Shown here: one piece after another, positions 10,896 through 21,830 of the stretch
Numbering within the stretch: position 1 is the stretch's first letter
Layout of the letters: each line of letters opens with the position of its first letter
Notes under the pieces: model-generated
Told to the model about the DNA's origin: nothing
Seen by the model: only the letters and a program-made list of their open reading frames with translations
The model's database searches: none
DNA from: Rhynchopus sp. YZ270_cl-10
Lineage: Eukaryota > Euglenozoa > Diplonemea > Diplonemida > Diplonemidae
Direction of reading: 5' to 3'
DNA: 64,000 bases
Assembly (NCBI GenBank): GCA_964035575.1
Contig: OZ037870.1
Location: forward strand, 744,001 to 808,000
Translations under genes and position numbers: made by a program

Positions 10896-11416
10896 TACTG
10901 TGCATTGCGAAAAATTGACCAAAAATGAGAACTTGTCCATTTCGGCAAATTGACCCCACCACTGGCCGGACGGATTCCGGAAATGCAAATGCCGGCATTT
11001 AAAAGCTCACCAGCGAAAAAAAGAAAAGAAATTTTTCTAACATCTATACCCCCCCTTTATGGAGCGACAACTGGTAGAACCACGGTAGAACCACGGGGAA
11101 TCGGTAAGGCGCCACACCACAGATTTTTGTGTTTTTTTGTTGTTGTGAGGAGAAAACCAAAACGGTAATGAAGCTTGCGAAAACGTGTCTTGTTTTTCCA
11201 CAGAACCGACACGTGTGGCGTGTCTCCCAACAACAAAAAAGCAAATGAATAAAAAAGGTTGAAAGGAAAAAGGAAGAACAAAACAGTGTGGTGTACAACA
11301 GGGACTATAAAACAAGCTAGCCCATCTGCCCCTGCCCCGCACACTGCCACGGTGTCTGACGACGACCCAGTGTAGGATCAACGCCTTGCAAACACTCAGG
11401 CCAAATCACCATATTC

Positions 11417-11600
11417 GCGGTGTTTTTTGTGATTTTCTGTGATTTTCTGTGATTTTTTGTGATTTTTCGTGATTTTTTGTGATTTTTTGTGATTCGCATT
11501 CCAGATTTTGTGATTTTTTGTGATTTTTCGTGATTTTTTGTGATTTTTTGTGATTTTTTGTGATTCGCATTCCAGATTTTGTGATTTTTTGTGATTTTTC
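11417..11600 (+). repeat. TGTGATTTTTTG minisatellite, right block
   Basis: Same unit as the left block, with GATTCGCATTCCAGATT punctuation. It ends just inside the right TIR. Confidence 0.85.
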
Positions 11601-11654
11601 ATGATTCTTTGTGACTGGAGCTGCAAAAAAGTACCTCTGATCACCCCAAGATAT

Positions 11655-13235
11655 TTTTTTAATGGGTATCTTCTCGTCATCCGCAATTTGTAAAAAGCCG
11701 CTTTTCTTTTCCAGAAATGCGGGGATTTTTGTATTTTTTTGTGTGGAAGAAATGCAATGCTTGAAACACTCCTCTCGTACTTTTCTTCTAGGTGACTAAT
11801 CACGAGAGGCTTTACACAGTAGATTCGTCTCTTAAACCTTCCCTTTTTTTTTTTTTGAGTCGTCAGGGGAGGGGAGAACTGCCCCTCTTTTTTTTTTTTG
11901 CAAAAAGCTGCCAGAAGACTATGCAAACCGAACGTTCAACAGTCCCACAAAATAAGACAGTTTTTTTTAGTAGTGACGTGCCTCTGTGTGTTAGAGTGCC
12001 TTTTGTACAAACAAAAGCCTTCGTTGGCCTGAAGTATTACATTAAAAGGGGGGTTTCAATTTTTTGCCGTTTTAATAGCGGTGTTCGTGCGATGCTTTGA
12101 CAGACACCTTTATTTCCTTGTCTGTTCCAAGTTTTTTCCTTTTATTCTATCCTCACCCAAAAGCCCATCCCAACCTCCGAAGCAGTGCTTTTTATTCACA
12201 ACAATGAGAAGCGAGGGGACAAAATAAACACAAAAAACAAAAAAAAACGCCACATCGTTACGGTCTGTTTCTATTTACGGTTGTGTGCGCCCCAGAGTGA
12301 GGGGAGCACCTTGCAATTTTTTTTCTTTTTTTTTTTTTTTTTTTGTCTGCGGGAATCAGTGCCTGCGTCGATGAACGGTGATGCGTTTGCACTTTGAACC
12401 TCTCTTTTTGTCTTTTTTTATGGTGACATAAGGGCAGGCTTTTGGTTCAGTCGAATTTTTATTTAGTGCATTTTACAAAAAAATGTTTCTTCTTTTTTTC
12501 TTTGAAATAGTGCTGCAAGGTTCGGTCTGGTATAGTCAAGACACCTCCATCCCGCACACCCACGGGCATATGCGACACTTTGTTAAACCTTCTCTCTTTC
12601 CCATTTGACGGAGAGTACATCAGAGGGGAGGGATACCCATCACTACCTCCTCCTCTCCCGATGTACCTTCATCTTTACACAATGTCTGTGGCGTTCAAGG
12701 TGACAAAGACTTCGGTTCACCTCTCAAATTTCCCTCCTCCTCACAACCAGGAAATGCCCGTTTTTGGCATCAAATGTGTGGTTTTTTTTTGTTCTGCGAT
12801 ACAACAAAGAACTGCCTCCTTTGGAGAGGGGGAAGGAGGGAGGGGGGGCTTCGAAAAAACGTCAGTTTTTTTAGGTGATTACTGAAGGAATTTTATTACC
12901 GAAGAAATTTTAAAATAAAATAAAATACACTTCTGTTTGCCTGCGTTCCTTCGCCTCCCCCTCTTCACCTCCTCCAGTCTGTAAACACATTCTATGTTAA
13001 CCCCCTTTCGCCGCTCTGCCAAGATCGGAAAAACATAATACTATCTCTCAACGAAAAACATTAGGGGGATGCGAAACGTTCTCTCTTTAAAAAAAAAAAA
13101 ACCACACCACGCTTCTAAGACAAAAATCTAAGAAAGAAATTTAATCGAAAATGAAAAAAAAAACAAAGCCAATTTCCATTTGGATATCCTCTTTTTTCCC
13201 CTTTTTTCCCCCTTTTTCCCCTTTTGTACCCTCCA
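11655..13235. other. Gene-poor spacer with type A and B cassettes
   Basis: T-rich and A-rich DNA without a credible gene. A type A cassette lies at 11791-11813 (GGTGACTAATCACGAGAGGC) and a type B cassette at 12359-12404. They may mark introns of an untranslated or non-coding transcript, or be stand-alone repeats. Confidence 0.55.
12359..12404 (+). repeat. Type B cassette, intergenic
   Basis: CCTGCGTCGATGAACGGTGA is followed by TGCGTTTGCACTTTGAACC. TGCGTC can pair with GATGCG to form a small stem. Confidence 0.65.
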
Positions 13236-13353
13236 CCACCTGATTTTTACCCCGCGTAAAGGCCCGTAGAGGCCCGTATAGGCCAAACCCCACCCATTTT
13301 TCCCAGCCTTTACGCGCCTTTACGCGCCTATACGCGGGGTAAAAATCAGGTGG
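13236..13353. mobile_element. 118-bp MITE with 23-bp perfect TIRs
   Basis: The ends CCACCTGATTTTTACC.. (13236-13258) and their exact inverted complement (13331-13353) flank a short C-rich core. CTCCA precedes and follows the element (13231-13235 and 13354-13358), consistent with a 5-bp target duplication. No coding capacity. Confidence 0.75.
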
Positions 13354-13532
13354 CTCCACCGAAAAATCAAAATTCCAAAACACCCCCCAAACAGGAAAGG
13401 AAGGGCAGAGAGAGTACCTTCATTCTCGGAAGACCCAGGTTGCTCACCCTGCAACGTACACAACACACCCTTTTTTTTTGTTTTTGTTTTTTTAAACACA
13501 ACAACGCAACGGTTGTCACATAGCAAGAGACA

Positions 13533-15442
13533 ATGAACGGCCCCTCGATACTCTCCTCACGGAGATCTGGAACGTCTGCTGCGGACTTGGCATATGAGGT
13601 TTGTTGCTTTTCAAAACTGATACTATTTTTTTGCAGCCGTTAAGAACTGCCCCCTCTTTATTAGATGCACATGGCACATTCATTACGAATTTTCTTTTTC
13701 TTTTTTTGCGACCACGTCGTGAGGTGCATTGCCAACCCATACCCCGAATATGAATATTCCTCTACCCTTATCACCAACAGACCGACGTTGAGTTCAGAAG
13801 CAACAAGAAGTTCAACAAACCCTCGAGTGTGTTTTCAAGCAACTCAAAGCGCTTCCGTGCCTCGGTACCTGTGTCCCCGGCGCCAAATGTATACCACCCG
13901 TCGCAGGACAGGAGTGGGAGAGGTGCGTTGCTGTCGCTGACAGGGCAGCGCACTGCGACGCGGAAGTCTGCGACAGACCGCTTCTACGAGACGCCTGTGC
14001 CCTCCAGTGTGCGGCGGGGGAGCCCTTTAGGGAGCTCTTCCTTCTGCTCGAAGGAGCCGCGTGGGTTGAAGCTTTCGAAGTACGGTGTGGACCCGACACG
14101 ATACTCGCCTAACATCTCGCAGACGGTGCCGAGCCTGAAGAATACATCGTCAGCGGTGTTCAAGTCGAGTGCGGCAAGGTCGAACAGCGTGCGGGAGGCA
14201 AGCAATGCAGGGCCCGGGTCGTACTTCGCGTCTGGTGTGTCGGCAACGTCTGCCACGCATGCCACACCGCGTGCGGTTTCGTCAAGCTTCAGATCGCGTT
14301 CCCCACGTATGTCGCAAAAGGAGTCCGCAACACCACCACCCGGTGCACACGGCACACCCGCAACAACGTTCACATCAAAGGGCGGCGCAGCGCCCGCATT
14401 CAGGTCAAAGTCGCCCAGAATGAAGTACAACCACCCCGACACACCCGCACCAGGGCACTACAACGCAGTCGACCCTTCAAGGAGAGACTCACGTCAGTTC
14501 AGCATTCCAAGAACCCCAAGAGGAAATGTATGTGTTTTTTTTCACTAATGCAGTCTTCGCTTGACTGTAACCAGCAAAACCGTCTTCCTTTTGCAAGTAA
14601 CCATGCAAAAGTGAATAACACTGTGCGGAAGGTCATTTTTCATAAAAAGCTGCTCAAGGGTTGAGGACAAACGCCTATACCTTCTGTACGAAGGCTTCGG
14701 CCTACATTGAGTAGCAAATTAATTACCACCAAGGTGGGTACTGGCGATTGGTGATACAACTACAACAAAAATACCAAACAGGTGACACGAGGTGACCCGT
14801 CTGATATCTACAAGTGGGAGGGAACAAATGTGTCCAGCCGTGTTGGTGCGCATCGTGGTGCGCCAGCAAAGGTCGTGTCGGTGAACCGTTCGTCGACACC
14901 GGGTCCGGGCTCGTACAACGCTAGCACCGTGCTGACCAACAGCAGAGCGTCGTCAGCGGTGTTCAGGTCGCACACACACGGGCTGCACACAAGAGAAGGC
15001 GTCCCAGGACCCGGCACGCATGACATATCGTACGAGACAAGGTTCCCTTCAGGTCGGTCTCATTCAATGAGCAGCGCGGACCGGTTTAAGCAGCGTCCCA
15101 ACAACACACCTGGACCAGGAGCATTTATCAAGGTATGTCGACCAGGAGAGAGAGGGAGAGAGAAACATTTTGAATACACATTGTTTTCGTTGTTCGTTTC
15201 GGCTTTAACCATACTAGATCAAATCTGATCGAGACTTTTTGTGGATTTAGTTAACAACGGGTAATGGGTGCCATCCATGTAGCATAATACGATTCAAAGC
15301 TACCAATATTTCTTCTATTGAAGTGGTGTTTAACTGAACAAAAATACTATTCGCATGACATAAGCACGAGAGGCTTAGGGTATCATCTTACTAACTATCC
15401 TTTGTTTTCCCCACACAGAGTTATTCGTCATTCCTGAACTGA
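13533..15442 (+). CDS. Sperm-tail PG-rich repeat (SHIPPO/ODF3-like) protein
   Basis: Exons 13533-13598, 13781-14527, 14782-15132 and 15419-15442 give 395 residues. The protein is basic and Ser/Pro-rich. It carries repeated PGPGSY, PAPGHY, PGPGTH and PGPGAF motifs and repeated SSAVFRS/SSSFRSRSPR blocks. These define STPGR proteins, many of which are microtubule inner or axoneme-associated proteins. With DRC2 at 51 kb this supports a motile flagellum. The last exon is uncertain. Using the first AG gives the tail SYSSFLN. An acceptor 25 nt further on keeps phase and opens 57 more codons (15444-15617) with gene-like codon use. Intron 3 carries a strong type A cassette. Confidence 0.82.
15356..15396 (+). 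repeat. Type A cassette in STPGR-gene intron 3
   Basis: TAAGCACGAGAGGCTTA forms a stem-loop and is followed by ATCATCTTACTAAC, a near-perfect yeast-like branch site, and then a T-rich tract and CACACAG. This copy most directly ties the cassette to splicing. Confidence 0.8.
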
Positions 15443-15617
15443 GTCCGCAGAAGGCAAAGACGCTCCTGAGGTCGGTAGGTCGGTGTACCGACGCCCTTCA
15501 GAGAGCGACGTTGATGCCGTACCGCTGTACAAAAATAAAGAGTTCCCGTTCCCCACACCTGATCTGAGAGATGGCGATTGCACGCCGATTTTTTCAGCCA
15601 AAAAAAAAGGGGGGTAA

Positions 15618-16540
15618 TGACAGTGGATCGTCCACGTACCATCTGTATCGTTATATTATATTGTACCCCCTCCCCCTATGCATGTAAAAAATACCCACGG
15701 ACTTTTTCGCGATGTCCGGGCATGCAAAAAGCCTCTCCCATCGGTTTTTTTTTGTGTTAACACCGCGCAGGTGAGCCCTGGGCCGGTAGTAGACACTATT
15801 TTCACAAAATTTGGAATGTTGTGTGTGTGTGCGTTTGAAAGCAAGGTGTGGGTAGTTCCGAGCAACGTTGTGTGTGGGGTTTTTTTGTTGAACTGTTACT
15901 CGTGGTTTCATTCGTTTAACCAACGTAACATAACTATACGCTTTTTTCAAAAAATCCGGATTAATGTCAAGGCCGACCTTAACTGGAAGCTGAGTCATTG
16001 GAAGCTCATGGAGTGTGGCTGACCCTATTAAACAGAGTTATCTTCTGTTCTGCACACAAGGGAGCCTTGTCTTTGTTTCATTTTAAACCCCCCACACTTT
16101 TTTTTAAACCCCCATTTTTTTGGGGGTATCGACGAACGCAGGATGGGAGGGGGTTTCTGTATCTCATGGCTCCTATTCATGTGTGCAGTCAGTACCTTGC
16201 AGCAAGATGTGTTTTATCACTACAGGACGCCTTCATTTTTCATGTTTGCCTTTTTTTTTTTTCTCTTTCCCATTCGCATATCCTTGCAATTTGAATACGA
16301 AAACCAGACAAAAGCAAAAAAAAGCAAAAAAAAAAATAAATACACAGCGCGCTTCGACAGAAGTGGCTTCACATGTTACGGGTGCGCTGCATGAATCCCA
16401 ACCAATTTCAACGTACACACACTATTTCACTTCCAAGCAGAATGTATTGACCCCAAAGAATAAACAACGAATAAAACAAAAGAAGAAGAAAAAAACAGTG
16501 GGTAGGGTGGGTTTCACTTTCCGTGGCCGTCTGCGCTGTT
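15618..16540. other. Intergenic, no gene seen
   Basis: T-rich DNA with short inverted G/C runs (ACCCCCATTTTTTTGGGGGT near 16108-16128) and A-rich stretches. I found no supported gene. Confidence 0.5.
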
Positions 16541-16697
16541 TTCTGAGAATGATTTTGTTGTTGTTGAGTTTTGGCGCATGATCGACACTTTGACGAACGA
16601 CGTCCCGCAACACTGCAGACTGCAGGACATCTTGACGCCCGCTAATCACGGGAATCATGGAGACACATACGTTCGCCGTCTGAGCCACTCGCACAAC
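16541..16697 (+). repeat. P element copy 2, upstream of secreted WD40 gene
   Basis: Near-identical to the other P copies. It is followed by the S module (16700-16750, containing CACCTGCAGCCTCAGTCC), as at 42207-42258. It ends 679 bp before the start codon. Confidence 0.85.
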
Positions 16698-16871
16698 TCA
16701 CAACAGAAGACACCTGCAGCCTCAGTCCTCTCTTTTCCCTTCGGATGATGATAGTTTATTTTTTTTCAACACACACAATGGAAATGAAGCTTCGGCTCAC
16801 GATATTACTTTAGAGCTCTGACATAATAGTGTGTTTGTTTTGTCAGCAGTGCATCGGCACACCTCTGTTCT

Positions 16872-17250
16872 TGACCACCGCCGTTTCAACCGCTTGATGA
16901 CATCTTCCGTGACTCACAGCGGCGGGGTTGTGTGGGAGAGATTCTGAGAACACTTTCTTTCACCTGAAAACAGCCACATCACAGTGATGCAATATAGTTT
17001 AATTAACCAACCTAGTCGGGCACCTCGTAACTGTCCGCTGATGACAACTTTTCCTCCATCTGGAGCCTGAGTACGTTTCCTTGAGGAGCACCGTGTTCTG
17101 TGCGGTTCATGATGACTACACATCAAACAAGCATATATCCGACAGCTCAGCTGTGTGAAGATGCAACCAGCGTTGACCCGCTTTTATCTGAATCACAAAC
17201 AAGGCACCTTGCCTCGACCCTCAGACCCTCTGCAGATGAGCAGACTCAAT
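16872..17250 (+). repeat. Q module copy 1
   Basis: About 380 bp shared with 41595-41970, differing by a few substitutions and short indels. It contains GTTTAATTAACC and GGGCACCTCGTAACTGTCC. It lies just upstream of the WD40 gene here and within the enolase upstream region there. Confidence 0.8.
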
Positions 17251-17376
17251 AACAAAGGGATCCACATGGTTCCTCGTGTACATCCCACTGCTGCGACCCC
17301 ACTACCTCACCATCTCACCACATCCAAATCTCACCACCCACAGAGTTCTTAGTTTCTTCACCTGTAAAAACAAAAA

Positions 17377-19443
17377 ATGAAGTTGCAACTCCTGCTGTGC
17401 ACAACAGCAGCACTGTTTGCGTCATGCACTGCACACAAGGTCGCAGTGTGTTCATCCACAGCTGCTTCACAGCCGGGAACTGTTACGTTCTGGTTTGGGA
17501 CGTACGACCATGGGTCCAGCGCAGTCCTGGGTAGCGGCCACATCAAGGCACCTACGGGAGTGGTCACGACTGCGTCGTTTGCGAACAAGTGTGTTGTTGC
17601 GTCCGAGCCATCGTCAGCTGGGATGACGGTGTCTGACCTGGCAGAGACCATTGAGGACAACTGCATGAGCGAGACAGTGACAGGCTCGCAGGGGCAGACC
17701 CTGCACGCCTACCCCGCAGACAGCACCCTCACATGCTATGATGCAGGCAGCGTCGAGCTCTACGCAGTCGGGCGCACCGGTTCCGATGAACCGCACTTGT
17801 GTCTCACACAGGGACGCAGCGTGGCGAACATTGCGACGTGGTTCCCCGTGGTTGTGGAGAAGGCTGTGTCGGGCTCGTACGAGGTGTGGACCACAAACAC
17901 GGGAGACGTGCTGGACCCCGGTCTCGGGGTGGACCTGCCCGACCCGTGCTCGATGGACGACAACCGCCACTTCTTCCTGCCGCTGAGTGTCGCTGCGGGG
18001 AGCGCAATGTGCACAACACAGCCCAACGTGCCTGCGAACATCGTGCCGGGGTCGCTTCAGCAGTGCAACGGGGCGGTGTACGACATCGCTGTGGGGATGC
18101 AGTGCAATGTACAGTGCCAGCCAGGCTTCATGCCTGTGGGAGACCTTGTGTGTGAGGAGAACCCAAACAACAGCTCCCTTGCAGACTGGTCCACGTCGTT
18201 TTCCTGTGTGTCGCAGACCTGTGCCCTGCCGGACACTGGGAACAACGCAGCCATCTCGAACCTTATTGTCGGTGTGTCGCTGCCGTGCACACGCTTCACG
18301 CCTGCTGGCGCAGAGTGCGAGTTTGTCTGCCTGGCGCCGTCGGGTCTGGTCGGTGTCGGGCACATTGCCTGCGACGGGATGGGTGCCTGGCAGCCCGGCT
18401 CCAACTACTCAGGGTGTGTGCTGCCCACGAGCGCACCACCTGCATCTACACCAGTCCCAGACACACCTGCACCCACACAGTGCACTGCCCCAGACACGGC
18501 ACCGCTTGCGTGTGAGGCGACGGCGTCACACCAGTGTGCATGGCGTGTGGTGCAGTCTGGCCGCCTCCTGGCTGTTGGGTTCTCTGCAGACGGGAGCCGT
18601 GTTGCAACAGGGAGCGACGACGGGGTGCGTGTGTACGACAGCACGACTGGAGTGCAGGTGGCGAAGCTGGCGTGTGCGGACTTTGCGTCGTACGACGTGA
18701 CGTTTTCGAGTGACGGAGCACGTGTTGCTGTGGGTGGTGCCGGTGGGCGTGTTGTTGTGTGCGACGCTGTGACGGGCGCACTCGAGGTGACGCTGATGGA
18801 CATGAGTGCAGCAGGGAGTGTGCCGGTGCGTCGTGTGCGCTTCACGGCCGACGCACGCTTCCTTGTTGTGAGCGGTGGTGGGAGCGACATGCGCACACGT
18901 GTGTTTGACGTGATGTCTGGCTCGCTGGAGCCGGAGATTGTGATCCACAAGCACGCACGCGAGGTGGCGTTCTCTGCAGACGGAGCACTGCTGGCCACGT
19001 CGTGGGGCACGGAGGTGGACGAGGTTGTGACAGTGTGGCGTGTGCGGAACGGTGCCAAGGTGGCGGAGCTGCCGTCGCACTTTGCACGTGTGACTGCACT
19101 GTCGTTCTCTGCGTCTGGCGACGAGCTGCTGCGTGGGATGGACGACGGGACGGTGCGTGTGAGCAAGTGGGCCGGCGGGGTTGTGGGCGAGGGTGCGGTG
19201 ACGGAGCGCCTTGAGCTTGAGACTCGGACAAAGACTGTGTTTGACGCTCGCCACTCGCCAAACGGGGCACTGTTTGCCTCTGTCGGGGAGGGAGACGTGA
19301 CGGTGTGGCGTGCGGCTGGGAGTGTGGCACACCAGCTCTATGGGCACACGCGTGCAGGGCTCCCGCGTCTCGCGTTCTCACCTGACAGCACACGCCTCGC
19401 CACAGTGAGCCACGACGGCACTCTGCTCCTGTGGGACCTGTGA
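17377..19443 (+). CDS. Secreted Cys-rich / WD40 beta-propeller protein
   Basis: This intron-free gene encodes 688 residues. Residues 1-19 form a signal peptide (Lys, then a Leu-rich core, then Ala-x-Cys-like end). Residues about 20-230 are a Cys-containing domain I cannot name. Residues about 231-350 hold two sushi/CCP-like Cys-rich modules, with the pattern C..G..Y.....C...C..G. A Thr/Pro linker (about 352-372) leads into a seven-blade-like WD40 region (about 385-688) with repeated FSADGSRVATGSDDG-type blades ending in LLLWDL. No transmembrane segment follows, so I infer secretion or surface display. WD40 domains are usually intracellular, which makes this layout unusual. Codons are strongly G/T-ending through the propeller and turn C-ending at the very end. 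Confidence 0.82.
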   Translation: MKLQLLLCTTAALFASCTAHKVAVCSSTAASQPGTVTFWFGTYDHGSSAVLGSGHIKAPTGVVTTASFANKCVVASEPSSAGMTVSDLAETIEDNCMSETVTGSQGQTLHAYPADSTLTCYDAGSVELYAVGRTGSDEPHLCLTQGRSVANIATWFPVVVEKAVSGSYEVWTTNTGDVLDPGLGVDLPDPCSMDDNRHFFLPLSVAAGSAMCTTQPNVPANIVPGSLQQCNGAVYDIAVGMQCNVQCQPGFMPVGDLVCEENPNNSSLADWSTSFSCVSQTCALPDTGNNAAISNLIVGVSLPCTRFTPAGAECEFVCLAPSGLVGVGHIACDGMGAWQPGSNYSGCVLPTSAPPASTPVPDTPAPTQCTAPDTAPLACEATASHQCAWRVVQSGRLLAVGFSADGSRVATGSDDGVRVYDSTTGVQVAKLACADFASYDVTFSSDGARVAVGGAGGRVVVCDAVTGALEVTLMDMSAAGSVPVRRVRFTADARFLVVSGGGSDMRTRVFDVMSGSLEPEIVIHKHAREVAFSADGALLATSWGTEVDEVVTVWRVRNGAKVAELPSHFARVTALSFSASGDELLRGMDDGTVRVSKWAGGVVGEGAVTERLELETRTKTVFDARHSPNGALFASVGEGDVTVWRAAGSVAHQLYGHTRAGLPRLAFSPDSTRLATVSHDGTLLLWDL

Positions 19444-19748
19444 GGCGTGTCCCAGTGTGTGTGGTGTGACGTTGTGATAGGACTCGCAGCGTAGTATCGA
19501 TTTCATCTTTTCTTCAACAACAATTTCGACGATGTTTTCTATTTGTGCACTTTTTTACTTTTTTGTACAACCTTATGATGAACAGTACAGGGCATTTTTG
19601 CACTGAATCAGTAGGGTGTGCAGCAACGTTGTGTAACTGGACGTGTGCCCCGCTGCATAGCATCTCTCAATACAACATGTTGTTCTTTTTCCACGCACGT
19701 GCCTGCATTAACCATGATGTTTCTGCACGTTTTTAAGTTCACTTTTTC
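19444..19748. other. Intergenic after WD40 gene
   Basis: No gene or clear repeat seen before the 1.7-kb repeat begins. Confidence 0.5.
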
Positions 19749-20551
19749 GATTGTTATTTTTTTTTTTGAGCGAACCGTGGGCGAGCTGAGCCATGATTTA
19801 TAGGGACCCTGCTACGAAATAATAGTGGCCATTTATGGCTGGGGTATAAATAGGTGTGTGTTCTAGTTTGATCCGTTTGTTATGCGGAACACTTCGATCT
19901 CCCGCCCTGTGCATGTGCTCGACTAGGCCGCGTTTTTAGCACTTTTCATTTTCATTTGCTTATATTTTATTTTTCTGGAGAGGAACCCTTGCTCCAAGTC
20001 TAGTCGTGCCTCAAACCTGTACACGAGATGTAACAACCTCGTCTGTTCACATGAAAGGTAAAATACCACGCACGTTTCCCAAAAAAACAAACAAAGCGAA
20101 TATTTTACCACTGAGGTTTTGTGAGTGCAGGTCAGACACTTTGCATCAATGCCGCATCTTGAGAAGAAAGGGGTGCTTTTGTCCACCCCTTGTCATGTTT
20201 TCTGCTTTATCGGAAAGTGTGAACAAATCTTCAGAGGTCGTGTATCACACGTCAACTCCCGTATGTTATCAACTGCCGTGCGTGCGAGTTTGGTTTGATT
20301 GTTTGGGTGACCAGACAGCCGCAAATATCCATCCGTGCACACTTCCTCAACTGAGTGTGTGGCGTGTTGCGATCTGCCAATCCAAAAGCACACATGCAGC
20401 GGGTGTCAGGCCCAGGCGACAGGGTGTTTTGTTGGTATTGTTGCTTTTCGCTTTTTTTTCATTTTTTATGAAAACTTGGTTGTATTAGTGTAGACACCCG
20501 AGGATGAACTCCACTATAATATTTTTTATTTTTCGCTTCATTTTTATTTCA

Positions 20552-20591
20552 AGGTGACTAAGCACGAGAGGCTTAGTGTCATCTTACAAAC
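20552..20591 (+). repeat. Type A cassette, copy in 1.7-kb repeat
   Basis: Identical in core to 534-572, with stem CTAAGC/GCTTAG and CATCTTACAAAC. Confidence 0.7.
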
Positions 20592-21518
20592 TTCTCTTAT
20601 TTTTCAGTGCCTGCGTCTTCCGATGAACGATGGGGCGTTTGCACTTTTAACCTTTTTTTCTTTTCTGAGTTGACACCACAGTGCGCGTCTATCCTAGCCT
20701 AGTCGCTGTCTGTGTTTGCTGACTCGTCTTTGCAGTTTTATTTGATTCTGTGATTTTTGTGGGTGTGTGGTGCATGAAACAGTGTTCTGTTGTCCCTCAT
20801 TTCTGCGTCTGCCTTGCAGAGGGTATGTGCACCGTCACTTTCGCATGTTCACTACTTTCTTTCTCTCTGATTTGGTAACTCTACCTTTTCATAATTGTTA
20901 TTTTCTCACTTTTTTGTTCTTTGTAAATATCTGTGGGCAGTTGCGCTCATATTTTTTTCTTCAAAGTTTCTTTCTTAGATGTATGTGCACGGAAAGGTAT
21001 TCAACTTTCAAGTTTACTTTAATGTGATTGCCTTTCGTGACAGTATGCTTTTGTTATTTGCCTTTTGTGAGGACCCACACCACTCACGCTTTGCAGTATT
21101 GCATTCCCATTTTTGTCTTTGTGGAGAAGCATGCTTTTGTGATGATTCGGCAGAAAGTTCTGCTGCTGCGGTTGTCTGGGAAGGACCCCTTTGGAAGGGC
21201 GGGTCTTTCCTGACGACGTTGTCCACATTCTGCTTCTCCTTGACACCCCCACCCCTTCGGCGGACGTTCCCTCCATGCCAAGAGTGCAGAAGGGGGTGCA
21301 TAGCTGCGCGTCTCTTCAGTCTCTGTCATGTTTTATTGGAGGATTTTTGAAAAGGAAAAGGAAAAAACAGAGCTTCTCACTTTTGTGTCTCCACCACCAC
21401 CACAACCAACAGATCAGCACTGCAGATGAGCAGACTCTAGGAAATGCTCTCTGCCTCTTGTGGCCTGCAGCATGCCGAGTTCCTGCGAGAGACATCCTTT
21501 CCCTTTCCCTTGCCTCTT

Positions 21519-21674
21519 TTCTGAGAGTGATTTTGTTGTGAGTTTTTGGCGCATGATCGACACTTTGACGAACGACGTCCCGCAACACTGCAGACTGCAG
21601 GACATCTTGACGCCCGCTAATCACGGGAATCATGGAGACACATACGTTCGCCGTCTGAGCCACTCACACAACTC
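21519..21674 (+). repeat. P element copy 3, upstream of sideroflexin
   Basis: Near-identical copy on the coding strand. It ends 156 bp before the start codon. Confidence 0.85.
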
Positions 21675-21830
21675 ACACAATGTACAGCTCACAGACACCA
21701 TTCATTTGACGTCTCAGATTAGTTGTTTTTCTTGAGCACATGGTCGATGCTCCTTGGCTATTCAGCACAATACTTCTGTCACGATACGCAAACCACTACC
21801 CCCCATACACTCCTTCACAGACATCACAAG

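Larger units (their letters stand above)
9608..11647. mobile_element. 2,040-bp non-autonomous DNA element with TIRs and 7-bp TSD
   Basis: The left end starts GGGGTGATCAGAGGTACTTT and the right end is its inverted complement; the match continues imperfectly for about 36 bp. The direct repeat AAGATAT flanks both sides (9601-9607 and 11648-11654). Inside, in order, are a 30-40-bp minisatellite rich in TGTGATTTTTTG with GATTCGCATTCC (about 9730-9960), a cluster of GGGGGACAATTTC motifs in both orientations (about 10105-10350), a long TGTATACTG array (about 10372-10895), unique DNA and a second minisatellite block (about 11417-11600). No transposase is present. The TSD length does not fix the superfamily. 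Confidence 0.82.
19749..21674 (+). repeat. 1.7-kb dispersed repeat, copy 2
   Basis: Same structure as 1-1768: T-rich start, type A (20552-20591) and type B (20607-20652) cassettes, body, R module (about 21410-21518) and P element (21519-21674). It carries about 220 bp after its first 27 bases and about 56 bp near 20467-20522 that copy 1 lacks. It ends 156 bp before sideroflexin. Confidence 0.85.

Noticed and set aside
10069-10998. Long open frames on both strands through the TGTATACTG array
   Set aside because: Unit length is a multiple of three without stops, so all frames are open by repetition; the peptides are monotonous and no exon structure surrounds them.
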